DNA of 34,189 nucleotides from Phycisphaerales bacterium (lineage in GTDB: Bacteria > Planctomycetota > Phycisphaerae > Phycisphaerales > SM1A02). The stretch covers positions 1 through 34,189 of the forward strand of contig JASMMN010000062.1 of NCBI GenBank assembly GCA_030748155.1, in the 5' to 3' direction. Shown here in pieces: positions 14,758 through 23,306 of the stretch. A model generated the notes under the pieces. The model was not told the origin of the DNA. It did no database searches and was given only the letters and a program-made list of their open reading frames with translations. Position numbers and translations under genes: made by a program. Every line of letters starts with the position of its first letter. The stretch's first letter is position 1.

Positions 14758-16713
14758 ATGAGTACCAAACCCTCTCTCGCCGACAGTCTCAAGAACGTCG
14801 ACGCCCGAGACATCAAGCAGATCAAAGCGGCCGAAGAGATGCTCGGCCCCGAGCCCGAGGAGATGGGCTTCTGCAAAAACCTCTTTTGGGGCAACATCCT
14901 TGAGCGGGATGTGTTCCCGTATCCCGAAGCCTCCGCCGAAGAAACGGCTCGGTGTGATCAGATGCTCGCCGAACTCGATGACTACCTTGAGAACGAGCAT
15001 CCCGCCAACGAGATCGATCGTATGCAGGATATCCCGTACTGGGTACTCAAGCGGCTCTTTGAAACCGGCGTGATGGGCATGATCGCTCCGCAGGTGTACG
15101 GCGGTGGTGGGTTTGGTGTGACCAGTTACAACCGAGTACTCGAGCGAATCGGCCGCACCTGCGGCTCAACCGCCGTCGTGGTCTCCGCCCACCAGTCGAT
15201 CGGCTGCGGAGCCGTCACGCTCTTTGGATCAGAAGAACAAAAGAAGTACTGGCTCCCGCGGATCTCCAATGACATGCTCAGCGCGTTCTGCCTGTCCGAA
15301 CCCAATGTCGGCTGCGATGCCGGAGGGCAGGAATCTCGCTGTGAAGTCAGCGAGGACGGCGAGTACTACATCCTCAACGGCGAGAAGAAATGGGCCACCT
15401 CCGCCGCCCTCTCGGGCATGTTCACCGTGATGGCCAAACAGAAATTGGTCGATCCACGAACCGGCAAGGAGAAGGACAAAGTCACGGCGCTGATCGTGAC
15501 ACCGGACATGGATGGCATCGACATCTTCAGTTCGAATAGATCCAAGTGCGGCATTCGCGGTACCTGGCAGGCGCGGATTCGCTTCACCGACGTCAAGGTG
15601 CCCCGGGCCAACCTGCTCTACAAGGAGGGACAGGGCCTCAAGATCGCCTTGACCTGCCTGAACTATGGGCGATGCACCCTCGCCGCTGGCATGGTTGGGG
15701 CCGGCGTGTCGGCATACAAGCAGGCGCTCAAGTGGGCACAACTCCGATACCAGTTCGACCGGCCCATCGGCGAATTCGATCTCATTCGTGATCACATCGC
15801 CCAGATGGCGGCCCAGTGCTACGCCATGGATGCCATGCTCTACATGACCACCGGCCTCGTCGATCGCAGCGACGAAGACATCATGGTCGAGACGGCAATC
15901 TGCAAGGTCTTCTGCTCGGAGATGGGTTTCCGAACCTGTGACAGTGCCCTGCAGATCATGGGAGGCGAGGGCTACATGACCGAAGCCACGGTCGAGCGGC
16001 TCTGGCGGGACTCCCGTATCAACCGCATCGTCGAAGGCGCCAACGAGGTCATGCACTCGTTCATCTTCGCCTACGGCTCCAAGCAACTCGGTGAGTACAT
16101 GCTCGGCGTCAAGGCAAATCCCATGAAGCACATGGGGGCCGCGATGAAGATCGGTGTGCAACTTTTCCTCGGCGTTCGCCCACCGGCGCCGAAGATCACC
16201 AGGTTGCACCCGTCGCTACGGCATCACGCGGACGAACTCGAAGCATTGACCCGTGAGTTCAGCCATCAGGTCAAAATGGCCTTCAAGAATCACGGCGAAG
16301 ATCTTGTCACGGCCCAAATGGTGCAGCGACGGCTCAGCTGGTGCTCTGTCTGGCTGTTCGCCCTCACATCTGTGCTCTCCAAATACGATCGAGACATTGA
16401 AAATGGACTCGATGGTGTCTCGCTTGAGCACGATCGGTCCATCGTCGACCATTGCGTCGCCATGGCTGCCCACGAGATTCGCAGCGAGATCCGCGCCTTG
16501 CGAGACAACATCGACACCACGATGCAGCGATGCGCCGACGCGGCGTGGAGCGAATTGCCGTCGATGCCGCACGGCGACTACCACATCCCGGAGATGACGC
16601 CGGTCGAGGAAGCCCGCGGCAAGGGGCGGCCCGTCGATACCGAGAACATCCAACAGTTCGGCGGAGGGTCCATCGCCGCCGAATTCGAGCAGATCTTCAA
16701 ACAAGGAAGTTGA
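14758..16713 (+). CDS. Acyl-CoA dehydrogenase, long (VLCAD-like) form
   Basis: This FAD enzyme forms 2-enoyl-CoA from acyl-CoA. At 651 residues it is much longer than the 380-400 of short- and medium-chain types and carries a C-terminal helical extension of some 190 residues, as in VLCAD/ACAD9-type proteins. Motifs include VLERIGRTCGSTAVVVSAHQ, FCLSEPNVGCDAG, the FAD-binding YILNGEKKWAT, a YQFDRPIGEF segment, QIMGGEGYM, and IVEGANE, whose Glu is the expected catalytic base. The chain or branch specificity cannot be read from sequence; the operon suggests isovaleryl-, isobutyryl- or 2-methylbutyryl-CoA. ATG 14758 is preceded by GGAG at 7-nt spacing; the adjoining TTG at 14755 is less likely. 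It lies 28 nt before the amino acid dehydrogenase gene. Confidence 0.93.
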   Translation: MSTKPSLADSLKNVDARDIKQIKAAEEMLGPEPEEMGFCKNLFWGNILERDVFPYPEASAEETARCDQMLAELDDYLENEHPANEIDRMQDIPYWVLKRLFETGVMGMIAPQVYGGGGFGVTSYNRVLERIGRTCGSTAVVVSAHQSIGCGAVTLFGSEEQKKYWLPRISNDMLSAFCLSEPNVGCDAGGQESRCEVSEDGEYYILNGEKKWATSAALSGMFTVMAKQKLVDPRTGKEKDKVTALIVTPDMDGIDIFSSNRSKCGIRGTWQARIRFTDVKVPRANLLYKEGQGLKIALTCLNYGRCTLAAGMVGAGVSAYKQALKWAQLRYQFDRPIGEFDLIRDHIAQMAAQCYAMDAMLYMTTGLVDRSDEDIMVETAICKVFCSEMGFRTCDSALQIMGGEGYMTEATVERLWRDSRINRIVEGANEVMHSFIFAYGSKQLGEYMLGVKANPMKHMGAAMKIGVQLFLGVRPPAPKITRLHPSLRHHADELEALTREFSHQVKMAFKNHGEDLVTAQMVQRRLSWCSVWLFALTSVLSKYDRDIENGLDGVSLEHDRSIVDHCVAMAAHEIRSEIRALRDNIDTTMQRCADAAWSELPSMPHGDYHIPEMTPVEEARGKGRPVDTENIQQFGGGSIAAEFEQIFKQGS

Positions 16714-16714
16714 C

Positions 16715-16728
16715 CCTGGGATCCCAGG
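16715..16728. promoter_or_regulatory. 14-nt perfect palindrome before the leucine dehydrogenase ribosome-binding site
   Basis: CCTGGGATCCCAGG is fully self-complementary. It starts 1 nt after the acyl-CoA dehydrogenase stop and runs into a strong duplicated Shine-Dalgarno sequence (AGGAGGAGG, 16726-16734). It could be a binding site for a dimeric regulator or just chance. Confidence 0.35.
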
Positions 16729-16741
16729 AGGAGGGCATACC

Positions 16742-17815
16742 GTGCATGTATTCGGGCAGATGATGGATCACGGCCACGAGCGAGTGTGTTTCCATCAGGA
16801 CGCCGACACCGGTCTCCGCGCCATCATTGCAATTCACTCAACCAAACTCGGCCCGGCCCTCGGCGGCACCCGCCGCTGGCACTACGCCACCGAAGAAGAA
16901 GCCATCTTCGATGTGCTGCGGCTCTCCGAAAGTATGTCCTGCAAGGCCGCCTGCGCGGGCCTGCCCATGGGCGGCGCCAAGAGCATCATTCTGCTTCCCG
17001 AGCGTGGGCACCCCGCTACCGAAGCCGAGGCGCGAGCCATGGGACGATTTGTAAACACGCTCTCGGGTGACTACATCGCGGCAGAGGACGTCGGCCTCAA
17101 CCCACAATTCATCGACTGGATGGCGATGGAAACGGACCATGCCATGGGTGGCGAGACCGTTTCAACCGGCGGAGATCCCTCGCCGTTCACCGCGCAGGGC
17201 ACCTTCAACGCGATGAAGGCGTGTCTGCGGCACCGCGGGAAGGATCCAGACTTCGCCGGCTTGAGCGTCGCCGTACAGGGCCTCGGCCATGTCGGAATGG
17301 ATCTCTGCCGAATCCTGCACGGCGAGGGCGCCTTGCTCACCGTGGCCGACATCAACGAAACACGCGTCGCAGAAGCCGTCGCCTCGTTTGGCGCAGACGC
17401 GGTGGATGCCACGCACATCCTGCAGGCCAACTGCGACATTCTCGCCCCCTGCGCCCTCGGAGCGGTGATTGGGCCGGATGAAGTGCGTCGGCTCCAAGCC
17501 GGTATTGTCTGCGGTGCCGCCAACAATATTCTCGTGGACCCTGCACGTGAAGGAATCTCGCTCGCTCAGGAGGACGTCCTGTATGCCCCGGACTTCGTCG
17601 CCAACGCGGGCGGTCTGATCTGGCTGGCCGGACTGCATCTCGGGTACAGTCGCGAAGAACTGGACCTCCGCAATGAAGCCATCGAAGAGACGACTCTGGA
17701 AATCCTCGACGCAGCCGCCGATTGCCCATCAACGCATCACGCGGCCATTGCTGTAGCGGAGTGCCGATTTGCGGCAGGACCAACCACCGGGAAGGAGCCC
17801 ATGCATGCCAGTTGA
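16742..17815 (+). CDS. Leucine/valine-type amino acid dehydrogenase
   Basis: This enzyme deaminates branched-chain amino acids to 2-oxoacids with NAD+. The 357-residue protein matches leucine dehydrogenase (about 364). Visible are KLGPALGGTRRW (35-46), Lys68 (SCKAACAGL) and Lys80 (PMGGAKS), at the same numbers as the substrate and catalytic lysines of Bacillus leucine dehydrogenase, then AAEDVGLNP near 113-121 and the Rossmann motif VQGLGHVG (178-185). Phenylalanine or glutamate dehydrogenase are less likely given length and neighbours. The start is GTG at 16742, supported by the AGGAGGAGG ribosome-binding site 7 nt upstream. The product feeds directly into the 2-oxoacid dehydrogenase whose E1-alpha start overlaps this stop by 11 nt. 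Confidence 0.93.
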   Translation: MHVFGQMMDHGHERVCFHQDADTGLRAIIAIHSTKLGPALGGTRRWHYATEEEAIFDVLRLSESMSCKAACAGLPMGGAKSIILLPERGHPATEAEARAMGRFVNTLSGDYIAAEDVGLNPQFIDWMAMETDHAMGGETVSTGGDPSPFTAQGTFNAMKACLRHRGKDPDFAGLSVAVQGLGHVGMDLCRILHGEGALLTVADINETRVAEAVASFGADAVDATHILQANCDILAPCALGAVIGPDEVRRLQAGIVCGAANNILVDPAREGISLAQEDVLYAPDFVANAGGLIWLAGLHLGYSREELDLRNEAIEETTLEILDAAADCPSTHHAAIAVAECRFAAGPTTGKEPMHAS

Positions 17816-18899
17816 TTGCGCATTCGAGATCGCCATTGAACGGGTTTCGATTCTCGATGAACACGGCGTGTTTGATGAGTCGCTTGCGCAGGGTCTCATC
17901 CCTGACGATGACGTGGTGAAGTTGTATCGCCACATGAGCATGTGCCGGCACTTCGACGAGATCGCCTTCAAACTGCAGCGATCAGGCAGAATGGGAACCT
18001 ATCCGGAGAATCGCGGGCAGGAGGCCACCTCGCTCGGTGCTGCCTACGCGCTTGAAGACAAGGATTGGATGGTTACCTGCTACCGCGAGAACGCGGGGCT
18101 GTTCTGGCGGGGTGTCGATCCCGAGAAGATTCTCCTGCACTGGATGGGCGATGAGCGGGGCAATAACATCTCCGTCCGCGCCACGCCCTTGGCAATTCCG
18201 ATCGGCACACAGATGCTGCACGCCGTTGGTTTGGGATGGGCATCGAAGTATCGCGGCGAGGACGGCATTGCCTGCACCTTCTTTGGGGACGGCGCCACAA
18301 GCGAGGGCGACTTCCATGAGGCGATGAACTTTGCAGCGAATCTCGACCTGCCAGTCGTGTTCGTATGTCAGAACAACTCGTGGGCCATCTCCACACCGAC
18401 CGCGATCAACTGCTCGGCCCCCACGCTTGCCCAGCGGGGCCTCGCCTACGGAATGCACTGCGTGCAGGTCGATGGAAATGATCTCTTCGCCATGGTCAAG
18501 GTCATTCGCGATGCAGCAACCCGCGCCCGCACCGAGAGCAGGCCGACCTTCATCGAAGCAATTACCTATCGGCTCGGTGATCATACGACAGCAGATGACG
18601 CCCGTCGTTACCGCGATCAGGACGTCGTGGACGAATGGTCTGCGAGAGACCCCATGATCCGGCTGCGAAAGTGGCTTGAGCAGAGGGATCTCTGGGACGA
18701 AGGCCGGGAGCAGGCCTTGCGAACGGAGAATGAGATCTATGTCAAGGGTGTGGTCGAGCGGGCGGGTGGTATCGAGCCACCGACCACTGACGACATGTTC
18801 GCCTGGATGTACTCGGAAATACCGCCCGTACTCGATCTCCAGCGTCGCACACTTCGCACAAGCAGCCTTGGACAGGGCATCGACGGATCTGGATCCTGA
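17805..18899 (+). CDS. 2-oxoacid dehydrogenase E1 component, alpha subunit (branched-chain type inferred)
   Basis: This is the thiamine-diphosphate-binding alpha subunit of a heterotetrameric E1, 364 residues long. The TPP motif GDGATSEGDFHEAMNF starts at 161 and ends with QNN at 189-191. GTYPENRGQEA (64-74) and the loop around YRLGDHTTADDARRYR are typical of pyruvate and branched-chain E1-alpha. Sequence alone does not separate pyruvate from 2-oxoisovalerate enzymes; the preceding leucine dehydrogenase argues for the branched-chain complex. The ATG at 17805 is preferred over the longer frame at 17769 because GGAAGGAG lies 7 nt upstream. It overlaps the upstream gene by 11 nt, which suggests coupled translation. 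Confidence 0.93.
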   Translation: MPVDCAFEIAIERVSILDEHGVFDESLAQGLIPDDDVVKLYRHMSMCRHFDEIAFKLQRSGRMGTYPENRGQEATSLGAAYALEDKDWMVTCYRENAGLFWRGVDPEKILLHWMGDERGNNISVRATPLAIPIGTQMLHAVGLGWASKYRGEDGIACTFFGDGATSEGDFHEAMNFAANLDLPVVFVCQNNSWAISTPTAINCSAPTLAQRGLAYGMHCVQVDGNDLFAMVKVIRDAATRARTESRPTFIEAITYRLGDHTTADDARRYRDQDVVDEWSARDPMIRLRKWLEQRDLWDEGREQALRTENEIYVKGVVERAGGIEPPTTDDMFAWMYSEIPPVLDLQRRTLRTSSLGQGIDGSGS

Positions 18900-18919
18900 C
18901 CCGGAAAGGCGCACGCACC

Positions 18920-19888
18920 ATGGCAAACCTCACACTTGTACAGGCCATCAACCTCGCCCTGAGTCAGGAAATGGAGAAGGACGATCGTGTGATGCTGATG
19001 GGTGAAGACATCGGCATCAACGGTGGCGTCTTCCGCGTAACCGAAGGACTGCATGAGCGATTCGGATCTCGCAGGGTCGTTGACACGCCGCTTGCCGAAT
19101 CCGGCATCATCGGCACTGCCATTGGACTTGCGATGGGCGGTCTGCGCCCCGTTCCTGAAATCCAATTCGAAGGTTTCCTCGCCCCCGCCTACGATCAAAT
19201 CTGCACACACGCCGCCCGCATGCGATCGCGGACCCGCGCGGGTCTCACTGCGCCGCTGACGATCCGCGTACCGGTCGGCGGCGGCATCCACGCCCCTGAA
19301 CTGCACAGCGACAGCCCCGAAGCGATCTTTACGCACAACCCGGGCATAAAGGTCGTCATGCCGTCTTCGCCGTATGACGCAAAGGGTCTGCTAACCAGCG
19401 CGATCCGCGACCCGGACCCGGTGATCTTCTTCGAGCCCAAGCGTATCTACCGGGCCTTCCGCGAGGAGGTACCCGAGGACGAGTACACCCTGCCTATCGG
19501 CAAGGCTCGCGTCGTCCGCGAAGGATGTGAAATGACGATGGTCTCGTGGGGTGCCACGGTCGTGCAGTGCATGAACGCGATCGAGGCATCGGGACGCGAT
19601 ATTGAACTCATCGACCTTCGCACCATCAATCCGTTTGATATGAACACGGTCGCCGCGTCGGTCTGCAAGACCGGCCGCGCAGTCGTCGTGCACGAAGCTC
19701 CGATGAGTTGTGGAATCGGCGCCGAACTCTCGGCTCGTATCATGGAGCAGTGTTTCTTGCGCCTCGAAGCTCCGGTTCAGCGAGTGACCGGCTTCGATAC
19801 GATCATGCCATACTACAAACTCGAACTCGACTACATGCCGGACGCCGAGCGAATCGGCAAGGCGATCAGTGAAACTGCGGCCTACTGA
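18920..19888 (+). CDS. 2-oxoacid dehydrogenase E1 component, beta subunit
   Basis: This is the transketolase-like beta subunit that pairs with the preceding E1-alpha, 322 residues long (usual 320-340). Visible motifs are VMLMGEDIGINGGVFRVTEGL, VDTPLAESGIIGTAIGLAMGG, EIQFEGFLAPAYDQI, the region VPVGGGIHAPELHSDSPEA, and the C-terminal domain with LIDLRTINPFD and VVHEAPMSCGIGAEL. All these are normal for PdhB/BkdA2-type proteins. It begins 20 nt after the alpha gene with a GGAAAGG sequence upstream and ends 20 nt before E2. The order alpha, beta, E2 is the common one for pdh and bkd operons. Confidence 0.95.
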   Translation: MANLTLVQAINLALSQEMEKDDRVMLMGEDIGINGGVFRVTEGLHERFGSRRVVDTPLAESGIIGTAIGLAMGGLRPVPEIQFEGFLAPAYDQICTHAARMRSRTRAGLTAPLTIRVPVGGGIHAPELHSDSPEAIFTHNPGIKVVMPSSPYDAKGLLTSAIRDPDPVIFFEPKRIYRAFREEVPEDEYTLPIGKARVVREGCEMTMVSWGATVVQCMNAIEASGRDIELIDLRTINPFDMNTVAASVCKTGRAVVVHEAPMSCGIGAELSARIMEQCFLRLEAPVQRVTGFDTIMPYYKLELDYMPDAERIGKAISETAAY

Positions 19889-19908
19889 AGCCGAGAGGAT
19901 TGCATTCA

Positions 19909-21216
19909 ATGGTGATGAAGCAACCAGATGATCGATCGCACTTCCTGCTGCCGGACCTCGGTGAGGGCGTGACCGAGGCCGAACTGATCAGTTGGAAGGT
20001 TTCACCGGGCGATATGGTCAAGGAGCACCAAACGCTTGCCGAGATGGAAACGGACAAGGCACTCGTCGAAGTGCCGAGCCCGTGGTCCGGGACAATCAAG
20101 GAACTCAACGGCAACGTCGGTGACATCATTCTGGTTGGATCGGCGTTGGTGACGTACGACATCGGCGATGCGGCCCCAGAGTCGGTTGCTGCAGAAGTCA
20201 TTGATGTCGCTGCTCGCGAGGATGCTGGCACGGTTGTCGGCAGTGTCAGCGAAGCACTCTCTGTGCCTCCCGGCTTTCATCGGAAACCCGAAACACCTAC
20301 AGCCTCTCCCACGGACGATCGTTCGCTGGCCACACCATCCGTTCGCCGCATTGCCCGCGATCTGAATGTCGACATCGATGTTGTCTCTGGAACAGGCCGT
20401 GGCGGCCGCGTCACGGCCTCGGACATTCAATCGCATGTGGAAGGGCCTGCCGCCATCACTCCGATCTCGTCTCCCGCTCAGGAAGAAATCGCAATCGCCA
20501 CACGGGTTGCGCAGCCCATCGAAGGCATTTCCGAGCGGATCCCATTCCGAGGTGTCCGGCGAAAGATCGCCGAAGCGCTGCAGCACTCACTGCGGACGGC
20601 CGCTCACTTCTCCGTAAACGAAGAGGCCGACATCACCGACCTAGAGAAGCGACGCAAGGGCCTTGAAACACTGCTCGGCCGCCGAATCAGTCCGCTTCCT
20701 TTCGTACTGGCTGCCGTGTGCAAGGCCCTTCGAACGCATCCACGGATGAATTGCACGGTGGATGACTTCGTCGAAGAAATCCAGATTCGAAGCATCGTGA
20801 ATCTCGGCTGCGCAGTGGATACTGATCACGGACTCATGGTCCCGGTTGTGAAGAACGCCGACGCACTTGGTCTCGTGCAACTCGCCGACCGCGTCTCGGA
20901 ACTTGCCAAGGAATGCCGTGATCGCACGATCGACCGTGAGGATCTCAGCGGTGGCACGTTTACCGTCTCGAGCGTCGGCAACTGCGGCGGCATGTTCACG
21001 ACACCGATCATCAACTACCCGGAAGTAGGCATCCTTGGTGTCGGACGTGCCCGCGAGCAGGTGCTGACCAAAGACGGCGCCTTCTACGCTGGCTTTGTGT
21101 TGCCCATGAGCCTCTCGTGCGACCACCGCGTCGTAGACGGTGCCGAAGCGGCCAGATTCCTGACGACGATCAAAGGACTTCTGGAAGCACCAGAGCATAT
21201 CCTGCCGACCGTTTGA
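19909..21216 (+). CDS. 2-oxoacid dehydrogenase E2 (dihydrolipoamide acyltransferase)
   Basis: This is the acyltransferase core of the complex, passing the acyl group from lipoamide to CoA. With the ATG at 19909 it has 435 residues. One lipoyl domain occupies about 10-85, with the lipoylated Lys50 (EMETDKALVE). A peripheral-subunit-binding domain (ATPSVRRIARDLNVDIDVVSG...GGRVTASDI) lies near 140-180. The catalytic domain ends with SLSCDHRVVDG, carrying the active-site His. A single lipoyl domain is typical of branched-chain E2. GAGAGG 10 nt before the ATG supports this start; a TTG at 19900 is possible. The gene for E3 does not follow, so a shared E3 must be encoded elsewhere. Confidence 0.95.
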   Translation: MVMKQPDDRSHFLLPDLGEGVTEAELISWKVSPGDMVKEHQTLAEMETDKALVEVPSPWSGTIKELNGNVGDIILVGSALVTYDIGDAAPESVAAEVIDVAAREDAGTVVGSVSEALSVPPGFHRKPETPTASPTDDRSLATPSVRRIARDLNVDIDVVSGTGRGGRVTASDIQSHVEGPAAITPISSPAQEEIAIATRVAQPIEGISERIPFRGVRRKIAEALQHSLRTAAHFSVNEEADITDLEKRRKGLETLLGRRISPLPFVLAAVCKALRTHPRMNCTVDDFVEEIQIRSIVNLGCAVDTDHGLMVPVVKNADALGLVQLADRVSELAKECRDRTIDREDLSGGTFTVSSVGNCGGMFTTPIINYPEVGILGVGRAREQVLTKDGAFYAGFVLPMSLSCDHRVVDGAEAARFLTTIKGLLEAPEHILPTV

Positions 21217-21220
21217 CGCG

Positions 21221-22051
21221 TCAGGGCACAATCGCCTCCAGCGAATACCAATCCCCGTCGGCATGCACCCGAAATACAGCATGGTCCGGATCGTGGTCGA
21301 GCACCAGCGTCCATGACTCCGCCACGGACCGCTCGAGCAACAGGCGTTTGGAGAGCATGTTCTGATACGGCAACATGTCGTAGCCCATGCTGTAAGGAGC
21401 GCCGACGTGGTGACGGGTGGGGCAGACGTCGCCGGGAAAACACACGACGCCGTCGGCGGTGTCGATCAACACGGCCTGCTGCCCCCACGTGTGACCGGGC
21501 ATCGGCCACGAACGCACCCCCGGAAGTATGACCTGCTCGCCGTCGAGCAGGCTCACGCGATCTGCGATTGGATCGAGATGGGTGCGGAGATATGTGCCGG
21601 TCATGGTGGATCGATTGGCGAGAGCATCTTCCCATTCGCGTCCCTGTACATGCACTGCCGCATTTTCAAATACCGGAACAACATCGTCGCCATCAACTCT
21701 TGTAAGACCGCCTGCATGATCGAAGTGCAGATGCGTCACCATCACATCGGTGATATCACTGGGCGGCACCTCCTGCCCGCCGAGCGCGTCGATGATCGTC
21801 CGATTCTCAATTGCGAAGATCGTTCGTGTCTTGGCGGACCACTTGTCTCCACAGCCGGTTTCCACGAGCACTATGCGATCATCGGATCGGAGCAGAAGAC
21901 AGTTCGTCTGCAAGCCGATTCTGTTCGCGTCATCCGGCAGCGTGAGCTGCGACCAGATTGCCCGCGGTACCACTCCGAACATACCGCCGCCATCAAGACG
22001 AAGTGTGCCGGCCTGAAGCACCGCCCAATCCCAGCAGGAAACGTCAGACAC
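21221..22051 (-). CDS. MBL-fold metallo-hydrolase (lactonase-like)
   Basis: This is a metallo-beta-lactamase-fold hydrolase. From GTG at 22051 it has 276 residues. The dinuclear metal site is clear: HLHFDH at 107-112, then PGHTWGQ, FPGDV, and a final His in the DHDPDHAVF region. The layout, with WSQLTLPDDANRIGLQTNCLLL at the front, resembles YtnP- and AHL-lactonase-like proteins; a real substrate cannot be assigned. The long frame to 22312 runs into the upstream gene and its first 87 residues look like a shadow. The GTG start overlaps the stop of the aminotransferase gene by 8 nt (GTGTCTGA), so coupling is likely. The gene ends convergently with E2, 4 nt apart. Confidence 0.88.
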   Translation of the reverse strand: MSDVSCWDWAVLQAGTLRLDGGGMFGVVPRAIWSQLTLPDDANRIGLQTNCLLLRSDDRIVLVETGCGDKWSAKTRTIFAIENRTIIDALGGQEVPPSDITDVMVTHLHFDHAGGLTRVDGDDVVPVFENAAVHVQGREWEDALANRSTMTGTYLRTHLDPIADRVSLLDGEQVILPGVRSWPMPGHTWGQQAVLIDTADGVVCFPGDVCPTRHHVGAPYSMGYDMLPYQNMLSKRLLLERSVAESWTLVLDHDPDHAVFRVHADGDWYSLEAIVP

Positions 22052-23228
22052 CGACGGCTGCGTGAGTACGCACGAAGGTGATGATCGTCTCAGCCACGCG
22101 GGTTCGCTGCGACTCGGTGAGCTCGGAATAGATCGGAATGGCGATACTCTCGGCAGCCGCCTGCTCGGTCCAGGGAAGTTCGGTGGCGGGCAGTCCGAGG
22201 AAACACTCCTGCACATGAAGCGGAACCGGGTAATAGACATCGTGACCGATCTTCTGGTCCACGAGATGGGCACGAAGATCGTCCCGTAGCGACGCAGGGA
22301 GACGCAGCACATACTGGTTGTAGATGTGACGCGAAGGTGCTTCGGGCCGCGCAGGCGTCAGGATCGGCAACCGGCACTCGCCGAGTGATGCCGTTGTATC
22401 CCCGCCGCCTGCCTCGTGAAACATCTGGTCATAGTGCGACGCATTGGCGGCCCGAGCATCCGACCACGCATCAAGGTGGGGAAGTTTGGCGTTCAAAACA
22501 GCTGCCTGCATGGCGTCGAGCCTGCTGTTGAGGCCGACCTCGTGGTGGTAGTACTTCGGATCCATGCCATGATTCCGAAGTCGCCGCAGGTGGTCCGCAA
22601 TACCTCTGTCATTGGTCGTGATCATGCCGCCATCGCCAAAGCCGCCGAGGTTCTTCGAAGGAAAGAAGCTGAAACACCCGGTGGTGCCCCGCGATCCGGC
22701 AGCAGCGGCGGTCGTGTCACGCGATCCGATTGCTTGAGCTGCATCCTCGATGAGCGGTACACCGAGATCCTCGGCTACCGCGATCATACCGCACATATCG
22801 ACGGTCTGTCCGAACAGATGCACGGGCATGATGGCCTTCAGGGAGGTGCAGGTCACAGCCGCCGCTCGCACACTCTCGGGGGTGCAGTTGTAGGTCACCG
22901 GATCGATATCCACCCACACGGGTCTGGCGCCAAGCCGCCATATCGAGCCTGCCGTTGCAAAGAAGGTGTAGGAGGGGCAGATCACCTCGTCGCCGGCCCC
23001 GACCCCCAAGGCCATGAGTGAGAGCAGCAAGGCATCCGATCCGCTGGCGCATCCGACGGCGTGCTTCGCGCCACAGTACTCGGCCAATGAGGTCTCAAAG
23101 GCATCTAGGTGTGGTCCCCCGATGAACCACTGCGTGTCTGCGACGTTCCGCAGGAGCGGTTCGATCTCGTCGCGAATACTCGCGTACTGGGCCTTCAAAT
23201 CGAGCAGGGGAATAGGGTCGTGCGTCAT
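22044..23228 (-). CDS. DegT/DnrJ/EryC1/StrS-family PLP aminotransferase
   Basis: The family transaminates keto-sugars of nucleotide sugars on the way to polysaccharide or O-antigen amino sugars. The 394-residue protein shows GCASGSDALLLSLMALG (59-75), CPSYTFFATAGSI, VDIDPVTYN, MPVHLFGQ (134-141), the PLP-contacting Asp162 (IEDAAQ) and Lys192 (FFPSKNLGGFGDGG), which forms the Schiff base. The ATG at 23228 has GGAG 8 nt upstream. No sugar-nucleotide pathway accompanies it, except for a broken rmlB fragment 2.7 kb away. A TAGAAT sequence about 30 nt before the ATG might be its -10 box. It is coupled to the MBL hydrolase. Confidence 0.93.
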   Translation of the reverse strand: MTHDPIPLLDLKAQYASIRDEIEPLLRNVADTQWFIGGPHLDAFETSLAEYCGAKHAVGCASGSDALLLSLMALGVGAGDEVICPSYTFFATAGSIWRLGARPVWVDIDPVTYNCTPESVRAAAVTCTSLKAIMPVHLFGQTVDMCGMIAVAEDLGVPLIEDAAQAIGSRDTTAAAAGSRGTTGCFSFFPSKNLGGFGDGGMITTNDRGIADHLRRLRNHGMDPKYYHHEVGLNSRLDAMQAAVLNAKLPHLDAWSDARAANASHYDQMFHEAGGGDTTASLGECRLPILTPARPEAPSRHIYNQYVLRLPASLRDDLRAHLVDQKIGHDVYYPVPLHVQECFLGLPATELPWTEQAAAESIAIPIYSELTESQRTRVAETIITFVRTHAAVGV

Positions 23229-23306
23229 GGGGAAGTCTCCGCGTGAATCGTGGATTCTAGCGGATTCAATCCCTCTGAACGCGGTACCAGAGTAGGGGAG
23301 GCTGGA

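Noticed and set aside
15229-16209. 326-aa minus-strand frame
   Set aside because: It is antisense to the acyl-CoA dehydrogenase gene, with His/Asp/Val-rich shadow composition.
17982-18926. 314-aa minus-strand frame
   Set aside because: It is antisense to E1-alpha, which has a full thiamine diphosphate motif.
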